From NCBI GenBank assembly GCA_015680685.1, contig MNCI01006964.1, positions 735,454 through 799,453 of the forward strand: 64,000 nt of DNA, given 5' to 3'. Below, piece by piece: positions 33,436-46,559 of the stretch. The notes under the pieces are model-generated. The model searched no databases. It had not been told where the DNA came from and saw only the letters and a list, made by a program, of their open reading frames with translations. Both the position numbers and the translations under genes were made by a program. The stretch comes from Gnetum montanum. Taxonomy: Eukaryota; Streptophyta; Gnetopsida; Gnetales; Gnetaceae. Each line of letters begins with the position of its first letter. The stretch's first letter is position 1.

Positions 33436-36400
33436 ATGGCACCAAAGCAATATGGGGGAAAGAGCCAAAATCTAAGGATTTGGAAGATAGAAAAAGATGC
33501 AAGGAACCTAGTAAGGCTGCAAAGACCTATCTCCATTCAAGCTTCCTCCATTGCTACTTCAAGGTAGTTAGTTATACCCATTTTTGCTTTCATTTCTAGC
33601 CATTTTTCTTCTTTTTCTTACCATGGGTGGGATCATTTTCTTCATATCTATGCTGGTAGAGGAGGTAGAATGAGATTTTCATGAAATCCCCCCTCTTATT
33701 TTTGATATTTCTACGTAGATCTATGGTTGTTTCATTGTTTTGGCTATAGTAGTTTTGATTTTTAAAATTAGGAGGGTCATTTTTCTTAGATCTAGGCTGA
33801 AGTATTTGTTAAAATTAAATTTCAACAAAATTATACCCCCTTATTTTGATGTTCTTTCAAATGGGCATTGATCATTTTGGTTGTTTTGGCTATTTTTCTT
33901 GGTTATCTCAAGTTGGGTTTTATGACTTTTAATCTTGTTTGGTGAGAAATGTAAGCAACGTTGTGAATTTTTTAATAGAAAAATGGCTACATATTTCTGA
34001 AATTTAACATTATGGGTTTGTATCCCTCCATTTAGGCTTTCCAATGGATTTTTTTCATACAATTTGACTTTGACATGATTGAGTTATGGCTATTTTCCTA
34101 AGGTTATGTAGTTAGGCTATTTATGCCATTTTTAGAATTTCTATGTAAATTCATAAATTTTTTCTAAGTAAAAAGAAAACGTTTTGGCCATTTTTTGGTT
34201 ATGGCTAGGTAGGTCTTGGCTTCAACTTTCCAATGGAGATGGAATCACTCTGATTGGGCTTAAATGAATTTTTAATAAATTTTTCATTAAGCCTGTGTCA
34301 AGAGAGGTTTTATGCCATTTTCAAATTTTCATCCAAGGTAATAATTTTTTTTACATAAATAGAAAGACTTCTAAATGTTTTTAAGCTTTTATGTGTAGGG
34401 CTTGATTCAAGCTTTCAAACAGTGGTGGAATCACTTTGTTTGGACCTGAAATGAATTTTTGGTGAATTTTCTCACAACCCTACATGAAAGGAGATTAATG
34501 ATGACAGCTACAATTTTACTAATTTTAATTATGTTTTGCACAAATATGGTTATATGTATTTTGGTTGAAATGGTCATGGATGGAAATTTTGTGATTTCAA
34601 GATTCCTTCCATGGTGGAATCACTGAAATTGAAGCTTGGATGAATTTTTCATAAATTTATGTTTATGGCTATCTCATGGTTGTAGCACTTTACCCCTTTG
34701 GGGATGATGTAGTTGACATGCTTAGAGGTTACTCTTTTCACTTCCATGTCCTTGGGGATTGCTAAATATGTAAAATTTATGTTTTAAATTTATTTTTAAG
34801 AAAATTAAAGGCTTTTAATATTTTTATCACGCTCTTTGATGGTTATTTTTTTTTCTTAGCTTCAATGCTTTTTCTAAGTTTATGCATGGTTTAAGCTAAG
34901 GCTTAATTTTGGCTATGAAGTTTTGGCTATAATATTTTGGATATGAAATAAAAGGTAATGAAAGGTTGTAATAATGCTTTTTGTGGAACTTCTTGAGCAA
35001 TTTTAAATAAACATCTTAGGGATTTTTACAAAGGCTAATCTCACCCTTGACTAGGATGTTTTTTCCAAACTTGTTAAGAAGATTTAATTGGTCATGACAT
35101 TTTTTTTCTTTTCCATGCAAGGTCTTTCTAAAGCCCATACTCATTATTGTTGAGTTAGTGGGCATTCTATGTGTAATTCCCCTCCCCAAGGCCAACACCC
35201 CACTTCCTAACATGCCCTTGGGGAAGTTATCATTGTGGTTTCAACTTTGGGCAAGGGAATTCCTTGCCTATATCTTGCAAAACTTCAATGTGAAGTTGTG
35301 GTCACACTTATCTGTAGATGTGGCTAGGGCCATAATGGAGTCACTATTGCCTTGATATCTGGTCTAATTGCTAGGTTTTCTATTGACAATCCACCTCCTA
35401 AGATAGTAAGGGAAACTGCAGATGCGATTAGCCCATGCTACCTTATACAGATTTGGATGATGTTAGAGTATAGCCAGTATAATGCTAACAATACTCTGAT
35501 GGTGGCACATAGAGCCCAAACCTTATTCCAAAGCCCACCCAGCACTATGTATCATCTACTATGGTAAGCATAATTGTTATAGTGTTTTTATGGCTTTCTT
35601 AGCTAAACTACCTTTCCTAACTCTATTAGTTTTATGAACTTCTTACAGGTATAAAGTCAATAATCAAGGCTTTATCATTAATGACTAAACCTTAGCAATG
35701 GCTTAAACTACCCTAGATGAATTTACCAAAGGCCCCAAAATTAGAAATTTTGTGTACAAACAATTGAAAGGGAACTTTGGTGAATATACTACAAGGTTTA
35801 ACCTTGTATACAAGAAGTGTAAGGATGATGGAAGGATACACAACTAGTGGGTAGACTTCAATAGCTCCATGGATCAAACCCTTGCAGCTGGGACCTCCTC
35901 TTATACCACACCAAAGAAGAAGAAGAAAGGTAAACATAAAGGCTATAACTTATAATGTTTTATGATTATGAAAACTCTAGGTATTCTATTTCTTTTACTA
36001 GTTGTTAAAATTTCTTATATTGATGCTAAATGTTGGTTGTTGCCTTGTAGGACCTTCCACCTCTATTGATGTGGCCTTACCACTTGCAGGACATCATGAG
36101 GATACCCTCATCTTGAAGTTTGATGAGGTGATACCAACATAGAAGTGGCTAAGAGGGCAGGTGCCCAATTACATTCAAGCAAACATTCAACATGTGGATT
36201 TCCTTAATTTGTTTATGGTACCTATCCCTTCCATTCTTGCCTTGTAGATGCTAAACATCATATACTCCTTCAATGAGCAGAGTGATCATTTTAGGACCAT
36301 CATTCAAGGCATGAAGATTAACATGGACATTGATGAGGGCCTCTTTTGCAACTTGTTTGGAGTCCTTGCTGCTAGGGAAAATGTTGCCACCAAAATAGCA

Positions 36401-38700
36401 AAGGAATCAAGACATCATGAGGATGTTTTTGAATGGCTTGGTACTAACATGGGCCATTTTGGAATTTTCATGTATAGCTTCATGAACCTTGATGTAAAGG
36501 AATCATATCCTTTGTTCAAGACTCATATGTTTTGCAAACTATTATTTCAACAGAAGGTGATAGGCATCGTGCAAGGGTGGTCCTTTAAGAAGGTCCTAAC
36601 ATATGGCACTAGGTTCAACCGGGAGGCTGCTTTGGCTATTGAATTTCAAGATGAGATCCTTAGACTCTATGAGGACACCTTTACCATAATCCACATGCAT
36701 TTTTCATTTTTTATAGGTTACGTGAAGAGGTTCGCAAAGTTTTTGGTAGTCTAGAGGAATGGACAATGGATTGCCTAAGACTTAAGCCAACTTTCTTAGC
36801 CTTGGATAAAGCACATTTATCCAACAGTGCAAGCCAAGCATCCACTAAAGGGGATGGATGATACACTATTCATTACCATCAAGGATCTTGATGGTAGGCG
36901 ATGTGAGTCCCTTGACAACATAGATGATGAGGAGCCTCTCATGTTTTTAGCAATCATCCTAGAGATCAAACAACAATGTTGGGAGGTCAAAAGAGCAACC
37001 AAGGAGAAACTCAATAGGCCTATGAAGGAAGCACCACCAACATCAAACCAACTCGCCTTGAAGAGGCTTAAGTTTAAAATTAAGCAATTATGGAAAGTAT
37101 TCATGGGTGTGCTTCATTTAAGTTTATTTTATTTTATTTTATTTTAACAGATATGGTTATATTATGACTTCATATGCTAATCAGTTTTCTATGTGCTATG
37201 GTTGTAGACAAGCGTCAAGTCATAGCAACCCAAGTTACCACATAGAAATAACAAAGGCATGTAGAAGAGCCACTCCTCCAACAACTTGAGGTAGACATAA
37301 ATGATCTAGATGCTTTTTTCGGTGAGGGAATACCAATCACATCACTCATTGTCATTACAAAGGAAGAAAAGGAAGAGCCAAGTATGCACATGTCTTAACA
37401 CTTTTTGTTATATCTTTTTATTTTAAGTTTGATTTTCATCCAAACCCTTCAATGATTGTTATGGTTATAGTAGTTCCTAAGTCACCAATTCAGGTCCTTG
37501 TCCCTAAGTTTAATGCAAAACCATGGGTAGAGACCCTAGACAAGGTGGAATTCATGCATAGGATAGCTAAGGACATCATCAGTCGATTGCACCAATTTGC
37601 ATCTGAGATAAGTAAAAAATTTGTTTTATATGCCTTAGTTATTTGGCTATGTTATAGGCTATGTTTGTGTTATTGTTAAACCATGTTTATGCTTATATTT
37701 TTGCTTATGAAATGCCTTTTTTGGAGTGGGACCCCAACCAAGACATGGAGATTGACTCCTTATTGAAGCTTCCCTTTAATGTCTCTAGTGTATCCTTGAA
37801 GTTATACAAGACTGCTACTCATCTAGCAATGTCATATGCCAAAACTTCATGGGAGTTGGATAGGTCCAATCACTACCTATGGAAACAAGTTGTGGCTTTA
37901 AGGGAGAATAATCAATGGCAAGAGGAAGTGATTAGAGATCTCCAAGACTACAAGGCCTTTGTGGAAGCCCAAGTAGCTAACTTATGAGAATTACAAACCA
38001 AAGAGATCATGTGAGCCTACTACTAGCATATCATTTGAGACAAAGTAGTGCTCTTATAGGAGATGGTGGAATAGCAAATGTAGATGGACCTCATCTCCTA
38101 AAGGTTGAGGATTGGAAAGATCATTATGCTTGGGTCCTAGGATGGGGTAAGAAACTAAAGGCCCACAAGCATTAGAACAAGGTGGATCATGGGGCCTACC
38201 TTAAGTGGCTCAAGGAGGAGTAAGTTTCATAATGCAAGAGAGATTTGTTCATCTAGGGGATCTAGGCAAAGAGTTCTTATCATCTTTTTGAGATTACTTT
38301 CATAGTGGAGCAATCCCCTACTCCTCATATTACCACTACTACGGGCAAGACCTCTATGGCTACTATTACTTGGGAGCCTTCAACATGGACTACAGTAGAT
38401 AGGACCAACATCCATTCCAATTTTGATCTTGTAGATGTTAACTGGGTTAACATGATAGAGGAACAAATCCTCCATCATTTAGAAAAAGGCCTTCCACATC
38501 TACCCCTAGAAGTTATAGAGCCAAAGTCCCCAAAGGTTTGATGCATTTTATGTTTTATATTTTTATCTTTTTGTTTATGGTTTCAACTATTGATTACTAA
38601 TTGGGTATGTGTTGTTGTATTTTAGGCATCATGAGACATTGATGGCCCTAACTATGTGGGTGGGAATGATCCACCACTTCCTCCTCCAGATGCCCCTTAG
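33436..38700 (+). pseudogene. Antisense multi-exon gene of element B
   Basis: Start ATG at 33436 (MAPKQYGG; D starts MAPKKEH). Introns on plus: 33564-35121 (polypyrimidine tract and CCATGCAAG acceptor), 35564-35648, 35930-36050, about 37097-37207, and one starting near 37384. Exon 2 encodes KPILIIVELVGILCV, then EFLAYILQNFNVKLWSHLS, the HAD/FCP1-like pattern with Glu for Asp. Exon 4 (36051 on) holds DFLNLFMVPIPSILAL, IQGMKINMDI and LFGVLAA, then FAKFLVV near 36735. A coiled-coil-like part (WKQVVALRENNQWQEEVIRD, 37881-37940) and a C-terminus DPPLPPPDAP before TAG at 38698 follow. Intron positions and exon order match A. Stops at several places mark decay. Confidence 0.72.
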
Positions 38701-39009
38701 CATCCTCTATCTTCTTAATTTTTTAGCTTGTCACCTACTTGCTTTTATTTTTATGTTGATGACTATTGTTAGCCAAGAATATGTTATGGATGATTTTTAT
38801 TATTTCTTGGACATTTTTCCACATAGTGTAACTATGTCTGTGTATGTTATAGATATTTTAAATTTAAATTTTTGGTTTATCCTTTTGCTATATTGTTTTA
38901 GTATTGTAAACATTGTAAATGACTATGTTAATGCTTTTATCTATAAAGTTAAACAACTAAGTGATGTGTTCAAAGGCTCAATGTAAATAAATAAAATAAA
39001 TGTTTTCTA
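38701..39009. other. No recognisable content, AT-rich
   Basis: About 300 bp after the antisense gene's stop codon; one short open frame (MLLYFRHHE type, beginning upstream at 38609) is compositionally low-complexity and not supported. It could be the 3' untranslated part of the antisense gene. Confidence 0.3.
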
Positions 39010-39245
39010 GTTTTAGGCCATGGTAGGCATAGGTGATGTTATTTTTCAAGTTTAAAGCCATGGGGGCCATGTTCCATTGCAATTATGTTGCCAGTTTTAG
39101 AACATGGCAAGCCGTGTTGTGTGATTATTTTTGCTAGTTTAAGAACATGGTGAGTTATGTTGCTAGTTTAGAATCTTAGTGGACTATGATGCTGATTTAG
39201 AGTCTTAGTGAACTGTGATGCTAGTTTAAGGCCATAATGGAGCTT
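39010..39245 (-). repeat. Module-boundary motif cluster (element B, protease side)
   Basis: AGTTTTAGGCCATGGTAGGC, AAGTTTAAAGCCATGGGGGCC, TAGTTTAGAATCTTAGTGGAC and TAGTTTAAGGCCATAATGG recur on plus. They correspond, inverted, to 20100-20285 in element A and lie between antisense gene and protease. Confidence 0.65.
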
Positions 39246-39827
39246 TGTTGAAGAGAAACCTATATATTTTTTATAGGGATTTTATGTTTTAAACTTTCTC
39301 ATAAAAGTAAAGAAAAAGAAAGTCTATAATAAATAAGTAAAAATGCAAATGAAAGTAGAAACTTAGACTACATGCATAAAGAATAAAACAAAGTACATAA
39401 AAAAGGTATAAAAAATTAAGAAAATGTAGGCTATATAGCCTTCAATGCATTTGGTTATAAGGGCATGGAATGATTAAAGTGCACTTCACTTATGTAGATT
39501 CTTCCTAATGCTTGAAAGATTAGGAAATAAGTAACATATACCATGCACAAGCTTATATTCATCATCATCTTAAACAATGATGTTAAAAATTAGTTCATAC
39601 CATAATGCATCCTATTGCCTATCATTGTCATTATTGGCTTTTTGTTCCCTCTTAGAATGATAGATTTCATGGTTGGGACCTTATTCTTGAAGCTCCACTT
39701 TAGACCCCTACTTTATGTTCACATTGTTGATAGCCAAGGAAACTATGCTATCATCATGAATGATAATTTCACCTCCCTTGTAAGGAAGGTGAATTTCTTG
39801 ATGGCTAGCTAAGTACATGACCCGTAA
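39246..39827. other. Non-coding AT-rich DNA of element B
   Basis: No gene or repeat recognised. Purine-rich stretch at 39300-39420. From about 39640 the minus strand may hold the decayed C-terminal tail of gag-pro. Confidence 0.35.
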
Positions 39828-42800
39828 TTAAGCCAACCATGATCTTCCTAGAATAAGGTTGAATCCTGATGTCTCCTCCACCACCAATAAATTGGCATTT
39901 TTGGGGAATTGTACCCCTACAACAAAATCCAAGGAGATGGACCCCTTGACCACAACCCTAGATACATTGAAGGATTTAAGGGTTTTAGTTGTTGTAGGTT
40001 GTATTTGTGTAGTTAAGACCAAACATTCAACAATGGTATGTGGGATGACATCTATTGTAGCTCAATCTTCAACATGCACCTGATGCACTTTAAACTACCT
40101 TACACGTATGGTTATGAATAGAGAAGCCTAGTTACTTCATCATTTTGGGGATTAACTTTGATTTTGCTATCACAAAATACTAAGGATGTTGAATTTTCCT
40201 CCTTTGGTGATTGAGGGACCAACACTACATGGATGGCTTCCTCATCAATGGGAATATCCTCACTAATAGGGATGGAAGTCAACATTTTGACTAATGCCTC
40301 ACAATGTATGGTAGAAGTCATGATCTAGTCATATAAGCTCAAAATTGTGTTCTTTTGCTTAAGGGATTGCCTAACTTGATCCATCGTAGTGAGGAAGTTT
40401 TCATCATTGGTCATGTGTTTGTCACCTTGATTATGCTTCACTTCTTTCATGCACCCCAAAATATGAACTTCAACCTTAACTAGTTTTTGCTGGGACTTTT
40501 CCTCTTTGTTCTAGTTATGAATTTTAGGGTACTCCTATAGCTTGTTGGTTGAAGTAGGTTGGGCAACAGAAGTCATCAATATACCCAAAATGGAAGCAGG
40601 CTTTGATGGATTTGCTTTCTTCCATGCCTCTATCTACTTGTCACCCTTATTATTGGGCTTTTGATTATGCTTCTTCCTTTGCTTGTTTAAGGTATTTTGG
40701 TTGTTAGTCATTAGTTGTGAGGAAGAGGTAGTATAATTGGCCACCACAAGATACCATTGTGTAGTTAGTTGGGCTATGGCTAGTTGGGTTGTGTTAGGTT
40801 GGTGCACTCTAATGACAAAAGATTTGCTTGGAGGCATTCATGATGGTAACCTTATGAAAAAAGGTCAACTTGGACTAGTGGAAGCTGAAGAAGCCTCTTT
40901 GTCATAAGGGGGTACCCAAATCACATATGGTTCTCTTGTGGGTATCTAATCATCATCTATGTTGAATGCTAAAATAACATAAGGGCTATCATTAGCATTC
41001 AATGGGTCTTTTTAGGACTACATCGAGTGATTTTATGGCTAGACTGAGTTAGAAGCATCTAAGACTAGCTACCCCCTATCTATCATCCTCTATAGTTCAT
41101 CCTTTAGCATAAGGTAGAATTTTATGTCATGATGAGGCATTTGGTGATAATGGCAAAAGCCATCTAATTTGAAGTACCTAGGTAGTTGTGGATCATCCTT
41201 TATTGCTCAAGTGAGATCCTTTGCTATTTCACATAGCCACTCATGCTTCTTTTGAGCAACTTTGATCATCTATTTATATTGCATGCACCCATTCTTTAAA
41301 AGTTGATCTAGCAACTTGGATGGTTTCAAAGGTAAGGGTGGGTACTTACTTTAGTCCTTCCTCTCAAAATTTAAACTAGTGGTAGTTGATGCAGTGGCCC
41401 CAGATGTTGATGGCTGGTTACCATTGTTATTAGTAAGGGCCTTAGGTTGGTTGTTCCTTGGCCCCTAGTTAGTGGTCTTAGCCTCTTTGGTCACAATTAC
41501 TATGGCCATGTTGTTTTTTGTTTTGCTCTTCTCCTTGTCTCTATGTTTATGTTGATTTTTATATGCTACATAGACTAGATCATGACTAGCCTTAGTAGCA
41601 TCCTTTATGTTCTTGGTTTTGGAAAACGCTTGGCTAAGATACCATGGGTCAAGATAGTAAAATTTTGACTTGATAAATTCATTTACTATCCCCTTGAATA
41701 TGGCTAAAATGTGGGCATTCATGATGGGCTCTGGTATTTCATTCAACAGTCCATTCCATCATTGAATGAACTTCCATATGGGTTCTAAGGATTCCTACTT
41801 GACCTCCATGAGTTGATCAAGCATGATGTCAAGCTTCAATTTATACTTAAAGTGGCTAACAAACTAAGCTATCAAGTCCTCCAAAGAGGTTATGGATTCT
41901 CTAGATAAGGTGCAATAGCTATTAAGTGCTTTCCCAATTAAGGACATAGGAAAATGTTCCACAATGGTATGAGGCCATGGTTTCAAGAGTAAGTACTTAG
42001 ATTGAAAGATAATGAGGTGAGCATTGGGATCACCTTCTCCATTATCCTTGCTAAACTAAGGAATGGGAACACTATGAGGAAGTCTCAAGGGTGGGACCAT
42101 TGAACTAATGGGATCATCCTGGTAGAAGTAGAGGGTTTAAGCCTCTTTAACTCCTTTGTCAGTTCTTGGATCATCTAAAAGGCTTAATCTAGGCCTTAGG
42201 GTAGCCCTATTGGCTACAAGATGTATACATATGACTATGCAATTTTTTGTGAGGATTTTGGACTCACTATTGGTTGCAATGTAGAAGGAAATTGTTGTGT
42301 TATGGTTATAGCTTGTGGAACAAACAAGGAAAAGGATGTTTACACTGGTACTTGAGGCATAAATAAGACAAAGAAGATGTGTGATCCCTAAGTTATTTAG
42401 GGTCCCATGGTGAGCCCCACATGAGTAGTTAGTGGTTTTGTGGTAGTGAAAACTACTATTGATGGTTGTACAAATTAGGGCTATGTGGCAAAAGGCACCA
42501 ATGCATTATAGGTCATGGGTTGTGACATCGATTGAGTTTGATGCATGGATATGATTGATGTGGGATCAACCATGGTAGGGTAAAAAGAAGTGGAAGATGA
42601 TGATACCATGCTCATGGAGAAAATAAAGGCTTGAGGGGAAGGTTTTGTAGCCTTGGGGGTTGCTTGTTGGAACAAATCCCCCCATGATTTTTTTGAGCTT
42701 AGATTCTACCCTAAATCCATCCTCCTCTTCTTGTTGCTCCTTCGAGCTATGCTTGTCACCTTCTTCCTCCATCTTAATGAATTGCGCTAGGATACCAGCA

Positions 42801-43060
42801 TAGATATCCATTAGAGGTATTTGGTCATAGGGTAAAGGGATGTACTTCTTACCATTATAGTGGATGAGTAGGAACTCCCTTTTGACTTATGCTTCCAAAT
42901 GTGGAATTAGCATGCTAGCTTGTATTTTGGCACAAATGTAGATATATCAATCTTCATTTATGGTCACAAAATCAAGAATTTTCCTCCTAACTCTCAAATA
43001 TTTCCTACATTCGATAATAGCAGGGTCTTTGGATCATAGATCCTGATAGCTTGTTAGCTA
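39828..43060 (-). pseudogene. gag-protease of element B
   Basis: Minus-strand homologue of element A's gag-pro, heavily broken. Upstream: YIYICAKIQAS near 42930 (A: NFICVKIQAG) and PLMDIYAGILAQFI near 42770-42830. Capsid: NEFIKSKFYYLD and LSQAFSKTKNIKDATKASHD at 41590-41710. Cys/His segment decayed to CHYHQMPHHDIKF near 41130-41170. Protease: HCEALVKMLTSIPISEDIPI (about 40250-40310) and GFNLILGRSWLA (39828-39863). The active-site D-x-G stretch between them has lost its frame, so catalytic residues cannot be read. Confidence 0.75.
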
Positions 43061-43834
43061 AGACCTTTGCCAGTGAAGGTGAGAGGTAATTTGGTGGAAT
43101 GTTGGAAAGGCATGGTTATTTTGTTAAAAATGGCTTACAATAGGCTATAAAAGGAAAAATAGAAGTAAATCCCAACAAGAGAAACTCAAAAATGGTTAAA
43201 GGAAGCAAAAATGGCTAGAAATGAAGCACTTTTTATAATTAGTAAGTGGGGGATAATGGGGGTTTACCACATTAGTAGAAATAGAAAGCTAGGAATGTTG
43301 GTGTTAAGCTTCACACACGCTATCGCCCCAACTGCCTCTACGCTAGGTATGGCAAGGGGGGAAATAAGGGGGGTGAGATGGGGGAAATCTTACACCTTTC
43401 TAATCCAACATTAATGAGGGGGGAAAGGTTGAAAACCAAAGTGAAAACTTGGTGTTTTTCCACTGAAACTTGGTTTTAGCAAGTTGCCAATTTTCTCAGC
43501 TAGAAAATATGGGGGAAAGATAACATTTAGAAGTTTGATGGTTTTTGAAGGGGTTGCACCACCAACTTTAGAAACTAGAAAAAACTAGCAATAAAAAGAA
43601 AATAAAAGGGATGGAAAGATTTCAATGCTAGCTTTGAGCTAAAAATTCATAACAATTGTTATCAAAAGCCAACATCTAACCACTTGCAACTTCCATGCTA
43701 TAGTATCTATCATAGGGGGGAAAGATCAATGTTGGTTATTCAAATTTTTGGCTATAAAAAATCAATAAAAAGGGCTTTTAACTTACAAAATTAGCTATGA
43801 GGAAGATAGATTTATTCATATAAATTGTATGGAG
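43061..43834 (-). other. Leader of element B
   Basis: It lies between primer site and gag start. No gene recognised. It is enriched in AACT/GGTTTT tracts, and no clear tandem repeat like the one in A's leader is seen. Confidence 0.4.
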
Positions 43835-43852
43835 GCCCTTCCTATAGTGCTA
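43835..43852 (-). promoter_or_regulatory. Primer-binding site of element B (decayed)
   Basis: Minus-strand TAGCACTATAGGAAGGGC differs from A's TGGTGCTATAAGGAGGGC at five positions, all transitions, and stands in the same place relative to the LTR end. Confidence 0.6.
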
Positions 43853-43856
43853 GAAA

Positions 43857-45320
43857 GCTATTGCAACTAAAAAAATTAGTCACTGGAAAATCAATGGATC
43901 TGGCACAGCAGCCTCAACCTTGAATTCCTAGGACCTCCAAAAAATTGGAATTTTAGGTATCCTAGCAGGTCCAGAGATTAACCAAGGACTTTGAGGAGGG
44001 TAGAATGAGATAAATAATATGATTGCAAATCAAAGTAATATAAATGTGCTAAAAATAAATGAAAATTTTAATTTGAACATAAACCAAAACTATAAACTTA
44101 ATTTTACAAAGAAGAAAATAAAGGAGATTTAAGAGATTCTGTACAATGTGTTCTTGAGAGGAAAATAGGAGGATTCACTTGAGTGAGAGTCCAAGATTCA
44201 TTAAAGTTGATGTGTTCAACTCCACAATTCAAATGTCCTATCACCCCTGATGCTATTGAACCTCCTTTTCTACTACTCCAAATCTATAATGTTGGTCACT
44301 ACTAGGATTTGAGAAGTGTGAAGAATCTTAGGAATGCAGTGTGGAGCCATAAGGGTTATAGAGTCACAAGGCCATAGGGATTCCACCCTACAAATACCCA
44401 AGGAGCAACCTTTATGTAAAGGTATGTAAGTGCTCTTAGGTGTGACAAAGTGTCAAACTATTAGTTGGAAAATCTATGTATGCTCAATGTATTCAAGTGC
44501 TATAAAAGTGGAACCTATGAATGATGTTTGGACTTTTGCTTTATAGGCTTTGGGCAATGATTTTTGCTGCAAAATGGCTGTACTTTGGCTACACAATCAC
44601 TACAAATGAGCTATCAAATTGCTGCAAATTTTTTCCTCGTATAGGTGATATGGATGCCCAAATTTAGGGGGTTATCATATATAGTAAATGCTAAACCCCC
44701 ATGGCCATTCCATTTACTATAAATAGTAATGGATGCACACCTTCTATGCTAGAGATGAATCTTCCATGCTGAGCCTTCTACCTTGCTTGCTGAAGTGGCT
44801 AATCAATGTTGGAGTGCATGGAGTGATAAAATTTGGCTTTTGAGGCTTCCACCCTAAGGTTGAAGCCTCCACACTAGGGGAAACTTTCATGTTGAGGAGG
44901 AAAACTTTCCATGTTGTGCATGTAGTCTCCACACTAGGGGATGGGGGGAGGAAGGTTTCCATATTGAAGGGGAAACCCCCACCCCTCAGGGTAGGTGAGA
45001 TTTACCCCTTGTAGATGTTTCTAGCACAAAAAAGTGTATATCCCTCATAAAACCCATCAAATCATCATTTTGGCTTTCCAAAAAGGCATTTTTGACCACC
45101 CAAGCCCAAATATAGATACTATATGACTTTTTTTCACATAGGAAGTAAGGCTTTGACTACTTATGAGGCATTTTTTAGTTCCAAAAGTATGGAATATGTG
45201 AGAGTGTCCCTCATGGATTACAATCTTCCCATTTACAACAAAGTTTTACCTTGCATTTCATGGGGTGGAAGCTACATGATGAGAATTATCCATAACATCA
45301 AAATTTTTTGTGGTGTTTTA
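43857..45320 (-). repeat. 5' LTR of element B (about 1464 bp)
   Basis: On minus it begins TAAAACACCACAAAAATTTTG, like A's TGAAACACCACAAAAATTTT with the TG decayed to TA, and ends about five bases before the primer site. A minus-strand TATA-like box lies at 44716-44724. CCATG(C/T)T words in stem-like pairs (44740-44960) resemble those of B's tandem array. The inner end is set by analogy with A (uncertain by a few bases). Confidence 0.7.
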
Positions 45321-45790
45321 GGCAACTTGGGAGAGCGTTGAAGTTGGGTTTTCACATCTTCTGGGGTAAATACTAGGAAGGTTCCAAAGTTTAGTTCTTC
45401 GAGAACTAAACATTGAATTTCCCAAGACTAGATTTGCCTAAGGCAAGCATCCATCAATGTGGCCTCAAGGCTTCACCTTGGTACTAGTGCCTGATCCCAA
45501 TGGGATTGCTTTATTTCAACTTTAGGATGGACATATTCCAATTTAGGCTCCTCCCAAAGAGGTTCTATTGCATGGGTTTCTACTACTTGCTTCTAGGATT
45601 ACTCTTATTGGTCCCTTCCAAATCTGGGTTGCCTGTCTCTTGGTTGGGATGGTCCTCCTTCCTATGGATTTTTCAATTTTAGTATCATCTTTAATGACAA
45701 CATGATCAAGGATTAGCATTTGATCCCTTTCTTTGAAATTTAGTGTCATAACACAATTCCTTCCTAGATCATCAAGTTTCTTTTCTAACA
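45321..45790 (-). other. Unassigned flank, open in frame with the viral RT
   Basis: The minus-strand frame that encodes the viral RT continues without a stop to 45543 into sequence that no longer looks like caulimovirid RT (it includes DDTKIEKSIGRR and IWKGPIRVILEAS). I do not recognise the source; it could be another retroelement fragment. A short palindrome, GTTCTTCGAGAAC, lies near 45398. Confidence 0.35.
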
Positions 45791-45809
45791 AATTAACCAT
45801 ATCTATGCC

Positions 45810-46330
45810 TATAAACATTTTCTTTTCAGACAGGAATAAAACCAAATCATTTTGATCAACAATCTCATAAAATTTATGTAGATGTTCCAAATGCTTATCA
45901 ATATTTTCATACATTACTAAGATGTCATCAATATAGACCATAATGAATGAATATTCATTAAAGATTCTATCCATGGTCATTTGGAAGATAGAAGGTGTTG
46001 TCTTTATACTAAATGATAAGACATTCCATTCATAAAGACCACCAGGAAAAATAAATGCAGTTTTCCATCTATCCTTAGGATAGATCTGGATATGCCAAAA
46101 ACCTAATTTTAAATCAAATTTTGAATATATATGTGTATTCTTTAACCTTTGAAATAAGCCACCCTTACTAGGAATGGGGTGTTGTACTAGTTTAAGGACT
46201 TCATTAAGAGGTTTATAATTTACGACTAATCTTTTCTTTCCTCTAACTAATTCAACCCTCTTATTGACATAAAATGCTACACATGCAAACATACTTATGC
46301 TTGGCTAAATCAACCCTTTTTCTAGTAATT
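45810..46330 (-). pseudogene. Caulimovirid reverse transcriptase (5' part), element V
   Basis: Viral RNA-dependent DNA polymerase. The frame has NYKPLNEVLKLVQHPIP, YSKFDLKLGFWHIQI, KTAFIFPGGLYEWNVLSF and the active site MVYIDDILVM, then LEHLHKFYEIV, a characteristic caulimovirid order. The Y-x-D-D pair is intact. Homology ends around 45800 after the KKMFIG segment, before the thumb/connection region that should lead to RNase H; that part is missing here and RNase H lies at the other end of the copy. Confidence 0.85.
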
Positions 46331-46559
46331 GTGCTATTTCTTAGTCACATTCCTTTTTTAATTTAGATGAAATTCCAATATGGTGTGCTTTGGCTTTTAA
46401 TTTGACATTATCAAGAAGTTCTATGTGACACCAATGTTATTTCTTATGACGAAAATTAGTTGAATCATCACTAGCCAAAGTTAATAACTATTTCTTTATT
46501 GTTCCTAGTTCATCTTCATTTTTACTTATTTGGTTAATCACCCATTGAGTATTTTCATG

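Larger units (their letters stand above)
7792..45320 (-). mobile_element. Element B: giant Tat-like Ty3/gypsy element, split by element A and truncated by G2
   Basis: In minus orientation: 5' LTR (45320 to ~43857), primer site, gag-protease (to 39828), boundary repeats, an antisense multi-exon gene (33436-38700 on plus), non-coding DNA, a ~190/380-bp tandem array interrupted by element A (13591-32431), boundary repeats, then pol (10703 to 7792) ending inside integrase where G2 begins. Removing A and one copy of its 5-bp duplication leaves about 18.7 kb. Module order matches element A exactly, which is how the two halves were joined. All coding parts are pseudogenic. Confidence 0.82.

Noticed and set aside
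38609-38986. A 125-codon hydrophobic plus-strand frame as a membrane protein.
   Set aside because: It begins inside the last exon region of the antisense gene in another frame and continues into AT-rich spacer; no homologue in A.
45543-45790. LINE or chromodomain-integrase C-terminus.
   Set aside because: No motif strong enough to name a family; left unassigned.
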